Source: Anthopleura xanthogrammica (Eukaryota; Cnidaria; Anthozoa; Actiniaria; Actiniidae). From it: 64,000 nt of DNA. Positions 10,587-24,100 of the stretch are shown here, piece after piece; position 1 is the stretch's first letter, and every line of letters begins with the position of its first letter. Below the pieces are notes generated by a model. The model did not search any database. It was not told where the DNA came from and was given only the letters and a program-made list of their open reading frames with translations. The position numbers were made by a program, and so were the translations under genes. The stretch is from NCBI GenBank assembly GCA_964019055.1, contig OZ025209.1, positions 2,988,197 to 3,052,196 of the forward strand, read 5' to 3'.

Positions 10587-10950
10587 TCTTTATTTAACAA
10601 TTAGTAAAAATACATACCAATCAGTTTACAAAAAAATCTAAAAATTAAGAGATAACATAGCTATAACATTTAAGTAATAGCTAATTAATATATAAATTAT
10701 ATTTAAAATACAGCCTATTAATAAAAGATTCTTTAAAACGCTCTGTATTTATTCTAGGTAAAAGGCTACTAGTTCAGATCTAACAATATCTATGTATTCT
10801 TTAAGTACCTATTATGTACTAAATGAAAAGCCTGGCGAAGCTCGAAAACTTCGATTCCATTTCCCGAATGATTGATTTGAGGGCAGTGAACTTTGGAAAC
10901 GTCTTAACGGAAATGCAAATTTAACTCTAGCTCAATTCGAAGACAAAGCA

Positions 10951-11829
10951 ATGGGTACCTACAGAGGCCACGCTTTACCAGGATTCTTTTTTACGGTTTA
11001 CGGAGTCTGGGGATTCTTCAATGTCTTGAAAATTTTCAACCAATGCAGGTTGTTCCGTACAAACGCGACGAATAGAGAAGCTGCCCGTTTTAGATCGACG
11101 ACATGGTTCCCGATGACATTCTTCAAGTTTCTCCAAAAACTACCGGTTGAACCTCTTACTAAAGTCATTGCGACTATCATCGGGATTATTGGAGAACTGA
11201 ATTCAGCAAATTGGTCTCTAGTTGACAAACATGGCAATTTTTCCAATCTGGGAAACTTTGCTCATGTGACGATGTTTGCATTTTTTACACTCAGTGCTTC
11301 GTTCGAAGTTTTTCAGTTTTTTAAGATCACGACGCTTCCTGCAGGTGCCGAACATTTAACCATGTCTCTTGCCTTTTTTATCGAGGGGTTGTTGTTCTTC
11401 TTTCATTTGGATGGACGTCCAGTGCTGAATATACGTCTCCATACTATACTCTACGTTGTTATTTTCGCAACGTCTTTCGTCTTCGTACTTGAAGCGTGGA
11501 TGAAAAACAGTTTCCTGTTGCTGGTGGTGAGGGTCTATCTCATCTTCTTGCAAGGTACCTGGTTCTTGCAAATAGCTCATTCCCTGTATGGTAAAAATCC
11601 ATAGAAAGATATACCATCAAACCGAGAAATCATCCCTTTGGTCTTTGCCTGCCACGTAGCAGCCTGGTTTGTGTTCTTCGTTTTGAGCTTCATGATTGTT
11701 TCAGTCAGGATTCTGAGAAAGTGTTGTGGAAGCCATTCCCATGCCTCTCAGCAAACCGGCAGCGAAAACCTAAACATGGGCGAGGAAGATTCTGAGCAAG
11801 AAAATCTTATGCTAGAATATCAGGGATAA
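10951..11829 (+). pseudogene. TMEM45-like (DUF716) gene A, interrupted by one in-frame TAG (unit 2)
   Basis: Duplicate of the gene at 2931-3809, offset by 8020 bp, with the same predicted protein. TAG lies at 11602-11604, and the frame continues open to 11829. See the first copy for domain content and interpretation. Confidence 0.85.
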
Positions 11830-11964
11830 CTGTTGTTTTTAAATTGAGAAAAACTGAAATTAGCTTAGATAAAGTTTTAATGACGGAGGTCAATTGAGTA
11901 CAGGCCTAACTGTGAATTAAGGAAAGCCGAGTAACTGCTAGGCCCTAAGCTAACAGCTGCATGG

Positions 11965-12490
11965 ATGGTTTATTCGTTATATAACGACTAATCATATCCA
12001 TTTTAAAATCATTAGCAAATCCTGCAATCTGATTGTCTAAAAAGTGTACGATTTAAGCATTAATCTCACTATTTTGAATCATTAATAGCATCATTTTGTT
12101 AACCAATCACTTTTGAAGCTACATATGACTGTTGGCGGTATTTGAATATATTGAGATTTCAAAATTGATATGATTAGTAGGTAATAGAACTTCGTGTCGT
12201 GCAACTGATTGGGCTGAAATCACACTCGTGATTAACAAATTGCACTCCCACTACGCGGTCGTGCATTTTTGTAATCACTCTTGCTATTTCAACCCAAATT
12301 GCACTCCACTCAGTTCTATTACCATTTATTACCTTTATCCTTCACTTGACTCTGAAGATGACTTCCGCTCAGGTTGTCGAAACGTCAGTCACATCAAACA
12401 GTCCTTCTCAAGACTACATCCACCCGGATGATCATAGTACAAATATTGTTACTTCGACAAATATTGTTACTTCGATAAATATCTATTACC
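11965..12490. repeat. Interspersed repeat with fold-back MITE family A (unit 2; core 12180-12323)
   Basis: Duplicate of the element at 3945-4470, carried by the 8-kb duplication. Confidence 0.8.
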
Positions 12491-13794
12491 ATTATTGATA
12501 TCCTAATTTATCCTAATACATCTATTGCTTCACAACGAGTTAGACTATCAAGTCTAGTATTTCAGTGTATTTTCCATGCTTTAAAATATTTTCCAAACAT
12601 TAATTTACTTCATTGATTAATCACTCACTCACTGTGCGGAAACGCTGAAAAGGAAAGACTACTGATTCTATAATACCTTTCACAAACACTTCATATATTT
12701 TGTAAGTAAGCCATCCCTCAAAAAGGGATTTTTCCAGTTCAATCAACTGAAAATCTCTTCAGTAATAATGTTACTGAACATTATCAGCACTAGTTGTTAT
12801 GCGCTGCGAGTTCAATGTACATATACTTTATAGTTGTTATTCATAAAAAGAGTTACGTAGAGTTTTCTAAGCTATAATTAAGAGCTAAGACAGAGCCAGA
12901 CCAACAGCTGTTTTCGGGGTGAGTTGCTAACGGAACTTAAGGTAGAAACTCCTGCGGTTGTATGTGTAATTTGCTTATATGCAATCTGAAACATCCTAAT
13001 TAGGAAGAAATTGACACTATTTTATATACTGCTGCAATTTTCTCTCGCCCTGGCAATGCGCCAAAGTATAAGAAATGTTTGCCAAGCCGAGGAATAATTT
13101 GCTGTACTTTGTGTTTACCAAAATAAGTACGTAGACAGTGCCACAGACCATGCATACATGACTTGATGCACGATTTTATTGTGTTGTGCTGTAAATGAAA
13201 ACCGAAGAAGTATCTAATGAAACCATTTGAGGGCACAAATTATACATTCAACAAATAGTTCTGTTTGTTCAGAATCCGAAGCTTCTGTTCCAAAAGCAAC
13301 GATACTGCAAATTGGTGATCAGATAGATAGATAAATAGATAGATAATAAGGCTTACAGCTGGGCTGATGTGGTCGTGTTTCGCCTTCTAGCCTTATCAAT
13401 AAACGGTACAAGGCCGGATGTAACAGGTATGAGGAAATAGAAAAATGGAATCATGCCTTGGAAGGTGTCAGTCATACTAGCTTTATTACGATATACAGCA
13501 TATAGTACCGTAAAACTTAAGATTGGATTAATAATTTCCGAAACCGACTTGTCAGTAAAAACGTTGTTATGCAGTATGATTTTCATTGCGTGACTATGGC
13601 TCATAGCCGGGTTCCTCGCTAATTTGCACACAATTCTAAAGTGACCTTTAAAACAATGCAGACTGTTACGAACATAGCCTAACGAATAAATATCAATTAC
13701 TAATGTTATCAGCTTGGTTTGTCGGCATAATTTGTAAGTTACTCGTACGGGCAGGAGCTGCAGCAAGAGGACTCATCCATATTACCCCCAAAAC

Positions 13795-14700
13795 ATGGGT
13801 TCTTTCATGGGGCATGCTGTTCCTGGTTTTCTGTTTCTACTTATTAGCAGCTGGTGGTCCTTGAACGTTTTATTCATATACGCAAAATTTCTAAGAAACA
13901 GATCGGTGTCGTCTGGTTTGAACCCCGCGAGATTCAAGTCAACAACTTGGTTTCCCATCCCCGGCAGACGATTACGTAGAGTCCCCTGCGAGCCTCTAGC
14001 CAAACTTTTCTTGATCACCGTTGGCATAGCCTTGGAGTTATTTCCCGAAAACGCTTTTATACTGGTGAAGGAAAACGGTGAATTCAAGGAAAACAGTTTG
14101 AATAATTATGCACATTCTGCAATGTATGGCTTCTTCCTATTTTCTGCATTGCTAGAATGCCTTCAACATTGGAATGTTTTAGCACTACCGAAGACAAGTG
14201 AACACTTAGCTTTCTCGTTCGCTCTTTTCATCGAGGGATTGATGTTCTTCTTTCATTTGGATGGACGTCCAGTGCTTGATAAACGTCTCCATGCTATACT
14301 CTACCTTGTTATTTTCGCAACGTCTTTCGTCTTGGTACTTGAAGCGTGGATGAAAGACAGTTTCTGGTTGCTGATGGTGAGGGTCTATCTCTTGATGTTG
14401 CAAGGTACCTGGTTCTTTCAAATAGCTCATTCCCTGTACGGTTTGAATCCATGGAAAGACACACCGCCAAACCAAGACTTTGTGACTATCGCTTTTTCGT
14501 GGCATTCTTTAGTACTCCTGTTCTTATGGCTCTTTGTTTTCGTCCTGGTGTCGATCAAGGTCCGTGGATGTCACACCCCTAATACTAGTACTATACGGGA
14601 AAACATTGAGATTGAAACGATTGTTGGACATGAAGCTGGCGATGCCGAAAGAAGCAGTTTGATAGAAAGAGAAGATGCCGAATTCATAGACAATGAATAA
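13795..14700 (+). CDS. TMEM45-like (DUF716) membrane protein, gene B (unit 2)
   Basis: Duplicate of the gene at 5775-6680 with the same 301-residue product and offset 8020 bp. If the duplication is real, the locus carries two identical intact TMEM45-like genes, giving a dosage effect with no sequence divergence yet. Confidence 0.88.
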   Translation: MGSFMGHAVPGFLFLLISSWWSLNVLFIYAKFLRNRSVSSGLNPARFKSTTWFPIPGRRLRRVPCEPLAKLFLITVGIALELFPENAFILVKENGEFKENSLNNYAHSAMYGFFLFSALLECLQHWNVLALPKTSEHLAFSFALFIEGLMFFFHLDGRPVLDKRLHAILYLVIFATSFVLVLEAWMKDSFWLLMVRVYLLMLQGTWFFQIAHSLYGLNPWKDTPPNQDFVTIAFSWHSLVLLFLWLFVFVLVSIKVRGCHTPNTSTIRENIEIETIVGHEAGDAERSSLIEREDAEFIDNE

Positions 14701-16716
14701 TGAACTTTGCTTGACTGAAGACAGACATAGATTAACACTGAGTTTTATAGTAATTTTTACGAGTTCGTTGAAATTTAAAAAGAGTAAAAATGAAGACATG
14801 TAAACAACTATATTCTTATAATTCGTAAACTCCAAATATTTCTTGTGTATGTGAATAAGATATATTATGCAAATTGTACTTAAGAGATAAATGAATGAAT
14901 ATTCTATTATACGAACAAATTATCATATATAAACACGTAATGAAAATTATTAAAACAATTTCTAGTTTTAAGTATTTACCACGTCAGTTTTCTCTTGATT
15001 CATTCAATATTCTAACATCTATTTGGCTTTTTTCAGTATTGGTCGTAGTTGCAGTGTTGAATATCATTCAGGCGTAGTAGCTCTGCAAAAATTAATGTCA
15101 CGAAACGGATGTACTTTACCACGATAAATTGTTTTTAAAAGAGACAAAACTCGAATTTATCTGTACAACATACACTAAAAGAACTGATCATCAAGGCTGT
15201 TAATTATTTTTGATTTTATTTCAGTGCGAAAAAAAAAACCGTATCGTTTTCTTGAGCTAAACTGTTTAGCAATTATATATATTCAAAATTAATCCTTACT
15301 AGTAGACACGCCTTAATGAGCGGTATGGCTCAGTGGACAGTGAAGTATCAACGGTTCTAGAACTACAGACTAAAGAACAGAAAACAGAAGACTGAGGTAC
15401 CTTTTTCGAAATTAGATCGATTTTTACCTGAAAAATGGAACCTTTTGACTATATAAAGTAAAAGTTTTTGAAATAATACGAAAGCATATTGCTTTGCAAA
15501 AACATCAATTAGCGTCGCCCTGAAGACATATTGATGTTAAAATTAAGGTTTTCAGATTTCGACGCCGGAAAATGCATTCCATGAAAAATGCCATTGAAAT
15601 GACACATACGTGTCACACAAACAGCAATTTATTTATCGAACCCTGAAACAACCTCTGGGCTGATCATGCAGTAAGTCAGGTTGGGTTTTGCATGGAAAGG
15701 ATAACTGGAGAACCTGGAGAAAACCACTCAAATCAAGAGAGACCCAACAAACTCTGCTAACATGTGATGCGGAGTTCAGGAATCCGGGACTCCAGCTAGA
15801 GCAAGAGATAGGCATATTTACTCGAATGGCGGCGCTTATTTGAGGGCGGCGCTTATTCGAGTAAATACGGTACGTTACTACAGTAGGATCCAGGGCTGTC
15901 CCAAGTGCCTTTGCGCGCTTTAATTCTTCAAAGTATTTTTTATGTGAAGATAGAAAAAAATATCAACCAAAATTAATTAAAAAATACTTTTTACCTTGCC
16001 CTTGCTTGTTACGTCATTTCCGTGCCTTCATAGCGTGATGAAAACACAGCTCTCGACCAATGAGAGCGCGCGTACTATCTTAAGTATTTTTTAATTAATT
16101 ATTTTTTAATTAATTTCGTCTCGGGTTTTCACTGATCTGCTCTCGAATTCTCCCAAACGCGTAGCCTCGGTTTTCACCAGGCTATGAAGGCACGGAGAAA
16201 ATGTTTTATTTCTTAAATAATAAATTTATGAAATATATTTCAATAGCTAATATTTTAAAAACAATTATAACGAATTTGGTGAATATTTATGAAGTGAATA
16301 AATTTTTAAGTATAATTTTAGACTTGAATATCAGAGAAAATACGTAATTCAAGATTTAAAAAAAAAAGAACGTTTTAGTAGTACTTCTTCCACTTTGGCA
16401 AACTTTGGCAAACCTTATAATCACCGTTCGTCCAGTGAATATCGCCTCATAATCACTGGTCGCTTGACCAATGAATAATCTAAAATCTAATCTAAATCAT
16501 ATAATCTAAAAATGTACCTAAACTAATTCGCAATGCAAGTAACAAACCTTATTATTATTATTGCGCAAAGCATGATGGGATAGACTGGGGTACGTAGATA
16601 GTCATAACGAAGTTGCAGCCAGCGCTAAAAGCTGGTCTTCCTGTGGTTTTGGATTTTTGTGATTGGGCTTCCTGTCCTAGAGTCAAAGGAAAGGAAAAGA
16701 TATTATTTTGACAACA

Positions 16717-18651
16717 ATGGCTCCAACTTCAGCAGCCGATAATGCGGAGTACTTTTTCAAGATTATAATAGTCGGTAACTACAGGACTGGAAAAACATCA
16801 TTACTCTGCAAATACACGAATCAGGAATACTGTCCCGGGAGTGATAATTCGACGATGAGTGTGGATTTTAGTGTCAAAACGCTAGAACGAAACAACAAGA
16901 AAATCAAGCTCCAGATATGGGATACTGCAGGACAGGAAAGATTCCGAACTGCTACTGCAAGTTATTACCGAGGAGCTAGAGGAGTGTTATTGGTTTATGA
17001 TATAACGAATAGAGAGTCTTTTCATAACATTATGTTCTGGTAAGGAAGGATTGAAATTCAGCTTTACAAGCCTTAAAAATCTGAAAATGGCTTTTGTGTA
17101 TAAGCAGCTTAAATATACTTATGACGTAATTGAACATCTAGCTTCATCACGAGCAGGCAAGCAGGCTGCAATCGTGAAAGTCGTAGAAATAACCTCAGAA
17201 ATAAGAATCTAGAGTTTAAAACATGCCTTGTTCGAGTCAGAATGTGAAAGTACTAAGAAATGATAATAATCTCACCTGTTAAGGATATTCTATATATCAT
17301 CATGTTCAAAAACAACCTGGAAACTTCCATCATAGTTAAGATTTATAACCATGCTGCCATGGACGCTGCCATGTTGGTTTTCAAAGATTTTGAAGGGGTA
17401 GTACTGTATACTCATGGTCAGACTGCATTAATAAATTAATAAATTTCATTGTGCAGCAAAGCCTTCTGGGAATGACTAGGGCAATGGAAATATGACCTCA
17501 TAAAAGCAAGAAAAATACCTAACATTTATGCTGACGTGAGTTTAAGTTAGGAAAAAGGGGATTTTAAGCGAAAACTATTGTCATGTGACCTGTTTACCGA
17601 AATATCTCCTTAACAAAAATCTCCTTTAACAATCTGTTTTACAATCTGTTAAAGCCTTTAAGTGAAGTCCATATAATGTATAAGTTTGTTTTACGTATTT
17701 TAAACTCGCCTCAAAATTAGTCCTGTGATCATCTTTAAGTGGAAATTATATATTAATTAGGCTCACCATTAGCCCGAAATCTATCAATGTACCAATTTTC
17801 ATCAAAATCCCTTGGGTCTTTTGGCAAAAAGAAATAAAATTGTATTTCCTGAAATACAAGCTAAAACCAGGCCTTAATATACTGGACTTGTCTCATTTGC
17901 ATCTCTAATAACAGCTATTGACACAAACAAAGCTTTGAAAAATCCATGCATGTCTCATGACATTTGCAAAAAAAAATTTATTTATTTTGGGTATTTTTTG
18001 TAGCAACAACAACGAAGATGTAGTTTCAAGTTCATTGTACATGGTTGGGTCTTTGTAAGCAGGGTATTGCACTGTTTCAAGTCTTTTCGGTTTTTAGCTT
18101 ATGTTTCATCTGTGGTAGCTGCAGTACAGAAAAAAGGAGCTGACAATGAACAAAAAGGTTAAACCATTTAGTAGCGGGAACCAATATTTTAATAGCCCAC
18201 TTTCGATATATATTCTGGTTGAGTGATCCTGCACAAAGCAATTCAAGGTTGTATATTCATGCATATTTAATTTCATGGGGTGATTAAAATCACTCTATAT
18301 TAACCTCTGAATTGCCAACCTTTTTTTTGCTTTTCCAGGTATAACGAAATGGTTCAACACTGTATAACAGACTCCATTAAAGCAATAGTCATCGGCAACA
18401 AATGTCATCTGAACTGTGAAAGAGAGGTCACCAGTGCCGAAGGGAAGCTACTTGCTGAAAATATTGGTCTTCCATTTTATGAGACAAGTGCAGTTAGAAA
18501 TATAAATGTTGAGGAGTGTTTTGATGAACTAGTGGATTCTATACTTCTTGGTTTAGAAAGACAACAGATTAACAAAAACTTTGATTCAATTACTCTTCCA
18601 GTAGATAATTTTTACCGAGATCCACATGTGGTTGAAGGTTGCTCTTGTTAA
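16717..18651 (+). CDS. Divergent Rab-type small GTPase
   Basis: Two exons, 16717-17039 and 18339-18651, joined across a GT-AG intron that splits a Trp codon, give 211 residues. Visible motifs: P-loop GNYRTGKT (20-27), the switch I threonine T46 in STMSVDF, DTAGQERF (69-76), NKCH (128-131), ETSA (156-159), and a C-terminal C-S-C for double geranylgeranylation. The Rab signature segments (WDTAGQERFR, YYRGARG) place it in the Rab family, which cycles between GTP and GDP on vesicle membranes. Oddities: the G4 motif NKxD reads NKCH, losing the aspartate that selects guanine; the P-loop has R23 and T24 where Rabs usually have G and V; and switch I has MSVDF rather than IGVDF. I cannot assign it to a numbered Rab. 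The fragment at 8697-9008 is its truncated duplicate. Confidence 0.9.
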
Positions 18652-18803
18652 AGAATGCTAGTAAACCATTACAGGAATGTGTTGCATTATGAGTTATTCC
18701 TGGGTGCTTATGATTTTATAGCCACCTTGTTGGTCGACTTGAACTAAAGATTTAGTCTTGGTTTGTATTATGTCAACCAACATGATGGCCATACATCTTT
18801 TGT

Positions 18804-18929
18804 CAGGGACCGCGGAGCGTAATTTTGATTGGGGGGGCTAATGACCATCAAATACCGGAAGACCTAGGGGGTTTGGGGGCATGCTCCCATTATTCCGGGG
18901 GCTATAGCCCCCCTGCTCTGCGGTCCCTG
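18804..18929. mobile_element. Short fold-back MITE with GGGACCGC termini
   Basis: CAGGGACCGCGGAGC at the left pairs with GCTCTGCGGTCCCTG at the right. The G-rich and C-rich inner parts also pair. It is 126 bp and has no coding capacity. Confidence 0.75.
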
Positions 18930-20907
18930 TTTGTCCTTATATTCTCATGGATGCAAACATTTGTTGGAAGTACAGGTTTGAAAAACCTTGGTGCAAATCT
19001 TTTCTTAGTAATGCCTTATATGGTGCTATTTATTTCTAGACCAGAGCAAACCTTTTAGTACTTGAGAAAACACCTGGAGAGAAGACAGATTTGCTGACTG
19101 TCACAGACACTCAAAGTACCTGGTGTCTGTTTTCAAAGATGTGTGTAATTATGAGGATTTTAGATAGTTTTTAATCTGCTAAATCTGCTAAACAAAAACT
19201 AATGCTTTAATTTAAAATTATTGATTTTCATTACTCTTTAGTTCAAAGGAAACACCTTGCTCATTGGAGAGGGGGAAATGATTTTAAAGGGTCTCTATAC
19301 TTTTACGTTTAGTGTGAATTGCCAATTTACTTTTCCTTTAAACATGATTTGAGGTTCAAGATCTTTTTACGTGTACCTAATTTAAACTGAATTTTGTGGG
19401 AACGTGAAAGAGATTTTGTAATTATCTGCGACACTTGAAAAGAACAAATATTTTAACATGATTTCATTTTGCAAAGGGGCATAGGGGACCATGATTTTAG
19501 ACCCCACACTAAATTTAAAAAATGATCATTCACAAAAATTGGTAACTAATTAGCCTAACAGTCAAGAAAATCTAAGTTTACGAGTCCTTAATTAATAGTA
19601 CAAACACTGAACATATGAGCCTTCTAAGGTATTGTACTCGCAATAAATATACATATCTTCAAAGCTAACCAAAGCACATTAAACAGTGATCAAGAAGGTT
19701 GATTTCCTCCTAATCTAAATTATTGCTTCCCATAAGTAATCCAAATTGATTCCAGAACATTTTAAAATACATTTAATTGGTTTAATAACAATAAAAAGTC
19801 TATTTCATGTGCATTAGTTAAAGAAATCTCTTCATTTATTTCCCAAAGATCTGACTTCCATGGCTGCCATGCTAGTTGAATATAACAAAAAATATCTTTG
19901 ATTTCTTAAATTCGTTATATCAACTAATGTGGCATTACATGTTAATTTCATTTCATTTTCTTGAGAATGACAGCAAACCAACTATAAAAACATACATTCA
20001 GAGAGTGATTGAAACTAATGAGTGAAGCCTGTACTACAATATTGATGAACTGTAAAAAACTTCTGTTTTAGTGCACCTAGCACCCAGCTTAATTGCCAAA
20101 CCTTTTGATAAGCTGAAATACATTACAACTCTTTTGAATCACACATGCTAATTGCCATCACGACAAAATAAGGTTTTGGTGCCGGACGTCAATGAAAGTG
20201 TTTCCATGATATTGTTGATAAATACATAGTTATCAAGGCAAGAGCCACATAGAATGTTGTGGAAATATTGTTTGAACTCAACCTAAACTACATATGTTGT
20301 GACAGCAAATTGTATGATTTCAACTGTGTGATTTTGAAGCACAGTAGTGACAAAAAAATAAGTTTCTTTGAATAAGATATCAAGATATATCATTTGAAAT
20401 GCTTGGTTTTTTTTTCAGCTTATGAAAACAAAATAAGCATCTGAAATGATATGGATATTGTGACGTTAGCTCAGATTCACAAGATTTAATTCCAACCACT
20501 CTATTAAGATATTATTACATGGATGTTATCACTTGTAAAGTTATTAACCTTTTTTGATTATAAGAACAATTATTGTCCGATTAACCAAGACATGAAATCA
20601 TTGTGACAGGAACTACTGTACCTATTTTGCATGAGGAAGTGTTACGCCTTAGAGAAAAACAGGACAATAATGCTGAAACATGCTTTCCAGTTTTACTTCA
20701 GCTTGCAACACAAAAACTGTTGCAAACATAAAATATTGTTCCAAAAAAGAAAAAAAAATTTTATTATTGCCAGTATATCTAAATTTCTAAAAAATCTTTC
20801 AAGGGCTCTATTAGATGAGGTTGGGAATCCTGTGAGGAGTTTTTAGATGAGAAAAATTGCAAGAGGAGTATTTTTGGACCGGGTTGTTATTGCACAGAAT
20901 TGAATCA

Positions 20908-21050
20908 CTGGAGTTAGTTTTACGAAGCTTGGATAAAGTTATCCACCAGATAAGAATTATCCAGTGTATAGAATTTGTATAGGTTTTATCTACTGGATAA
21001 GGATTTATCTGGTGGATAGCGCTATTCAGGCTTTGTACAACTGGCTCCAG
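20908..21050. mobile_element. Fold-back MITE with TATCCACCAGATAA arms
   Basis: CTGGAGTTAGTTTTACGAAG pairs imperfectly with CTTTGTACAACTGGCTCCAG, and TATCCACCAGATAA pairs perfectly with TTATCTGGTGGATA. It is 143 bp, just past the OSBP stop codon, so it probably lies in that gene's 3' UTR. Confidence 0.75.
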
Positions 21051-21102
21051 GAGATTAATGGAGATTAATATTGATTCCGAACGAATTATTTTTGTGTGGA
21101 AT

Positions 21103-24100
21103 TTAGTATATATCAGGGGAACAAGAAAAATCCTCCTTTTCCTTTGCCTCCCAGTAACCTCCCTTGTATACATGCATAGGAGTTTCTGTTAGTTCGTCAA
21201 CAATTTGTTCAAACCAGACAGGCTTGTAGCCTTCTAAGACAATGCCTTCTGTCAAGGCATCAGCAGTTTCTTGTTCTCTTCTGCGTCTCCACGCTCTTTG
21301 CTTGTCTTCTATTCTAATTTTCTCCTGATTAGCTTCTTCCCATTTGCCATTCTCCATCAGACGTTGATCAGGTCTGTTGCGAGAATCTGTTGGTGCAATT
21401 CCATCTTCTGCCTCATTTAGAGTAATGGCAAACTCTGTCATAAAGTACATTTTATCATGCTCTGGGCTGTAATGAAAAAAAAATGTCAAACACATTGGTC
21501 ATGGTACTTCTAAAGATTTATGAAATAGTAGAGCAAATAACGTAATTATTAAATTTCTTCCATGCTTACATCCTCAAGATTGTCACATTGCTCTCATTGT
21601 GTGACAACCTGGGATGGCGGCATAGGAGGTTAAAGTGGGAAATACATGTTGCAATTTGTCTGCCAGACTCATCATCCTGACACCATCGGGAAGCAAATCG
21701 TACATGTAGTTTAGAGCCAGATTCAAGCCCAATTCTACAAAATTGAATCGGCCTGAATCACAAAATCTGGTGCACTAAAGTACATACAAGATTTGCTTCC
21801 TGACATATTTTGACAAATAATAAGGCTGACAATCGCAGCGTGTAGATGAGCCTTAAAGAAATAAAACTCTGAAACCATCCTGACATTTCAAATGGAATAA
21901 TAACGATTTGTTTAATTTAATCAGGCTGACAATCGCAGCGTGTAGATGAGCCTTAAAGAAATGAAACTCTGAAACCATCCTGACATTTCAAATGGAATAA
22001 TAACGATTTGTTTAATTACAACAAGTTCATTTTGAATATCCTTAAATTTTACTGAAGAATTTTCTAAATCCATTTCTTAATTTGTTTAAGCTGCCAATAA
22101 GACTAAAAAAACATGCCTAAAAAACAACAATAATAATAATAACAATAATAATAATAAACCCAGAACAACTGCAGCAAGTTACACTTACGGAGGTAAGACT
22201 CTTGTCCATATTGTGGAAGGTGGAAGGGTCTGGGGTTGTCCCTTCTGAGAAGAAGGAGGCACTGCTCCTTTACCACCTGAAGTCTTATGATAAACTACTT
22301 TAGCACAGTCAATCTTGTTGTCCCATGTTCCTGATACAACATATCGTACCACTTTGGAAGCATCAGTAACCACACCAGTAACCTTAGTAACATAAGTAAA
22401 AACTGGTTACAAGCTGCTTTAGTTTTATGAATGCAGGTCTCAGTCTCAACTTATGCGGCATATTATAGGAACTCAAAGATGTCTTACAGGGCTCAAAATA
22501 ACGGCCAGTCCTAAGTCGGTCAAGATGTCCAGCATTTAATATTCTATTTTATTTTTTCAAATATGACCGGTGAACATGTCTGTTTGAAACTGTATTTGAC
22601 CTGTCAATCACCAAATTTGGCCGGACATTGACTGTTGACCAGCCGTTATTTTGAGCCATGGTCTTACTCAACACAGGCTAAATTTTTGCCAGAGGCTAAA
22701 TTTTTGCTTATTTGTGGAATTATGTGTGTGCCTTATCATCTAAGATTTTGGATGATAACTCATAGCAGGTGAGTCTAGGCACAGATTCCTTTCTTAACAA
22801 TCAACAAAAGCCAGTTAAGCAAAAAGTCTGAGCCAAAACAGGGTTAGAATTTCAATTTTTTTAATGACAAGATAAATTTATCTTGTGCATTGACAACTAC
22901 AAAGTAAATGGATTGAATGCAAATTCAAAGACTTTATTTTCTGGTTTGCATATCATTATTTTCTTAGATTAAAAAGAAGGACCTCTGCTATTATATATAT
23001 TATACATGTATACATATCTATATTACATTAATTTTGAGTATAGTCTCTTAGCAAGTACTAACCTTCCTGGGAGTATCTCTTCCAAAGTAGTTATAAGCAT
23101 CATATTTCAGATGGCAATTCTCATTTGTGGTATGATTGACTATATCCATTTCACCAGACTGACACCAAAGAACAAGTATTAGAAAACAGAATAATATTCA
23201 ATAAACAGACTCTGTGTTGATTTAAACACTGTGTAAACAATTCTGTGTATGTATTTGTATTTATTCTTTTCTTCCTCCCCACAGAAGTGAGTGTCTTACT
23301 GTGCGGATACTCCAACCGGGACCACTTTGATAAACTAGTGTCATTAACCAATCATATTGCGATATTTAGTTCAATATTTCTAACCAGCCAATCAGATAGC
23401 ACATCGATATAAAAAGAGCGTGAGAATGTGATAATCTGATTGGCTAACGCTGTTATCAGTTCAATCTTTGTCTAGTTTCCTGCGGTCTGATTGGTCAGTT
23501 TTATTCAAGTGGTCCCGGTTAGTGTGTCTGCACAGTAATGGATAGCCCAGGTTGTGCCACCTCTCACTTATCCAATCATGGGTTTGATGTTCAGACCCAT
23601 CCACCATCAAATGTGATTAAATTTGCATGTTCTTATTCCTGTCGGCTTTTCTCCAGGTTCTCTGCAAGGGGGATCCAGGGGGAGGGTCAGGGGGTCCAGA
23701 CCCCCTGTTATATATAAGGTTTCATTGTTTGTTTCATCCTAAAATTTAGTTTTGCCACAGGTTTGAAGTACATTTTTTATGAAGTACACATTTGGACCCC
23801 CTCCCAACAAATTCCTGGATCTGCCCTTGTTCTGGTTTAACTCCCTCTGCAAAAATCAACTACTAAATTTTAATCTTATCTGGCATCAAAAGCTTTAGTT
23901 ATAAGATGCTGTTCATATATGTAGAAGTAGCTATCCAAGGCTGTAAATAATATTTTTGTTAGGCAGTTCATTTGTCAGGCCAGAGGAATATTTGACCTGT
24001 CAAACCCAAGTGTGGCTGGTCAAATGTCCAGAGAATGGGAATCATTTACCAGTCAAGTGGTCATTTTTACCAGACATTTGTCCAATAACTGGCACTTATT

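Larger units (their letters stand above)
8989..17008 (+). repeat. Tandem segmental duplication, unit 2 (about 8.0 kb)
   Basis: This is the second copy of the block, offset by 7991 bp at its start, 8026 bp after the 35-bp indel and 8020 bp after the microsatellite. Its right end continues without a break into the intact Rab exon, so the right-hand flank is probably the ancestral arrangement. It holds the full-length version of the fold-back element that is shortened in unit 1. Confidence 0.95.
18652..21102. other. Convergent intergenic region between the Rab-like gene and OSBP
   Basis: About 2.4 kb of AT-rich sequence that should contain the 3' UTRs of both genes. Two fold-back elements lie within it (18804-18929 and 20908-21050). 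I see no coding exon. Confidence 0.5.
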
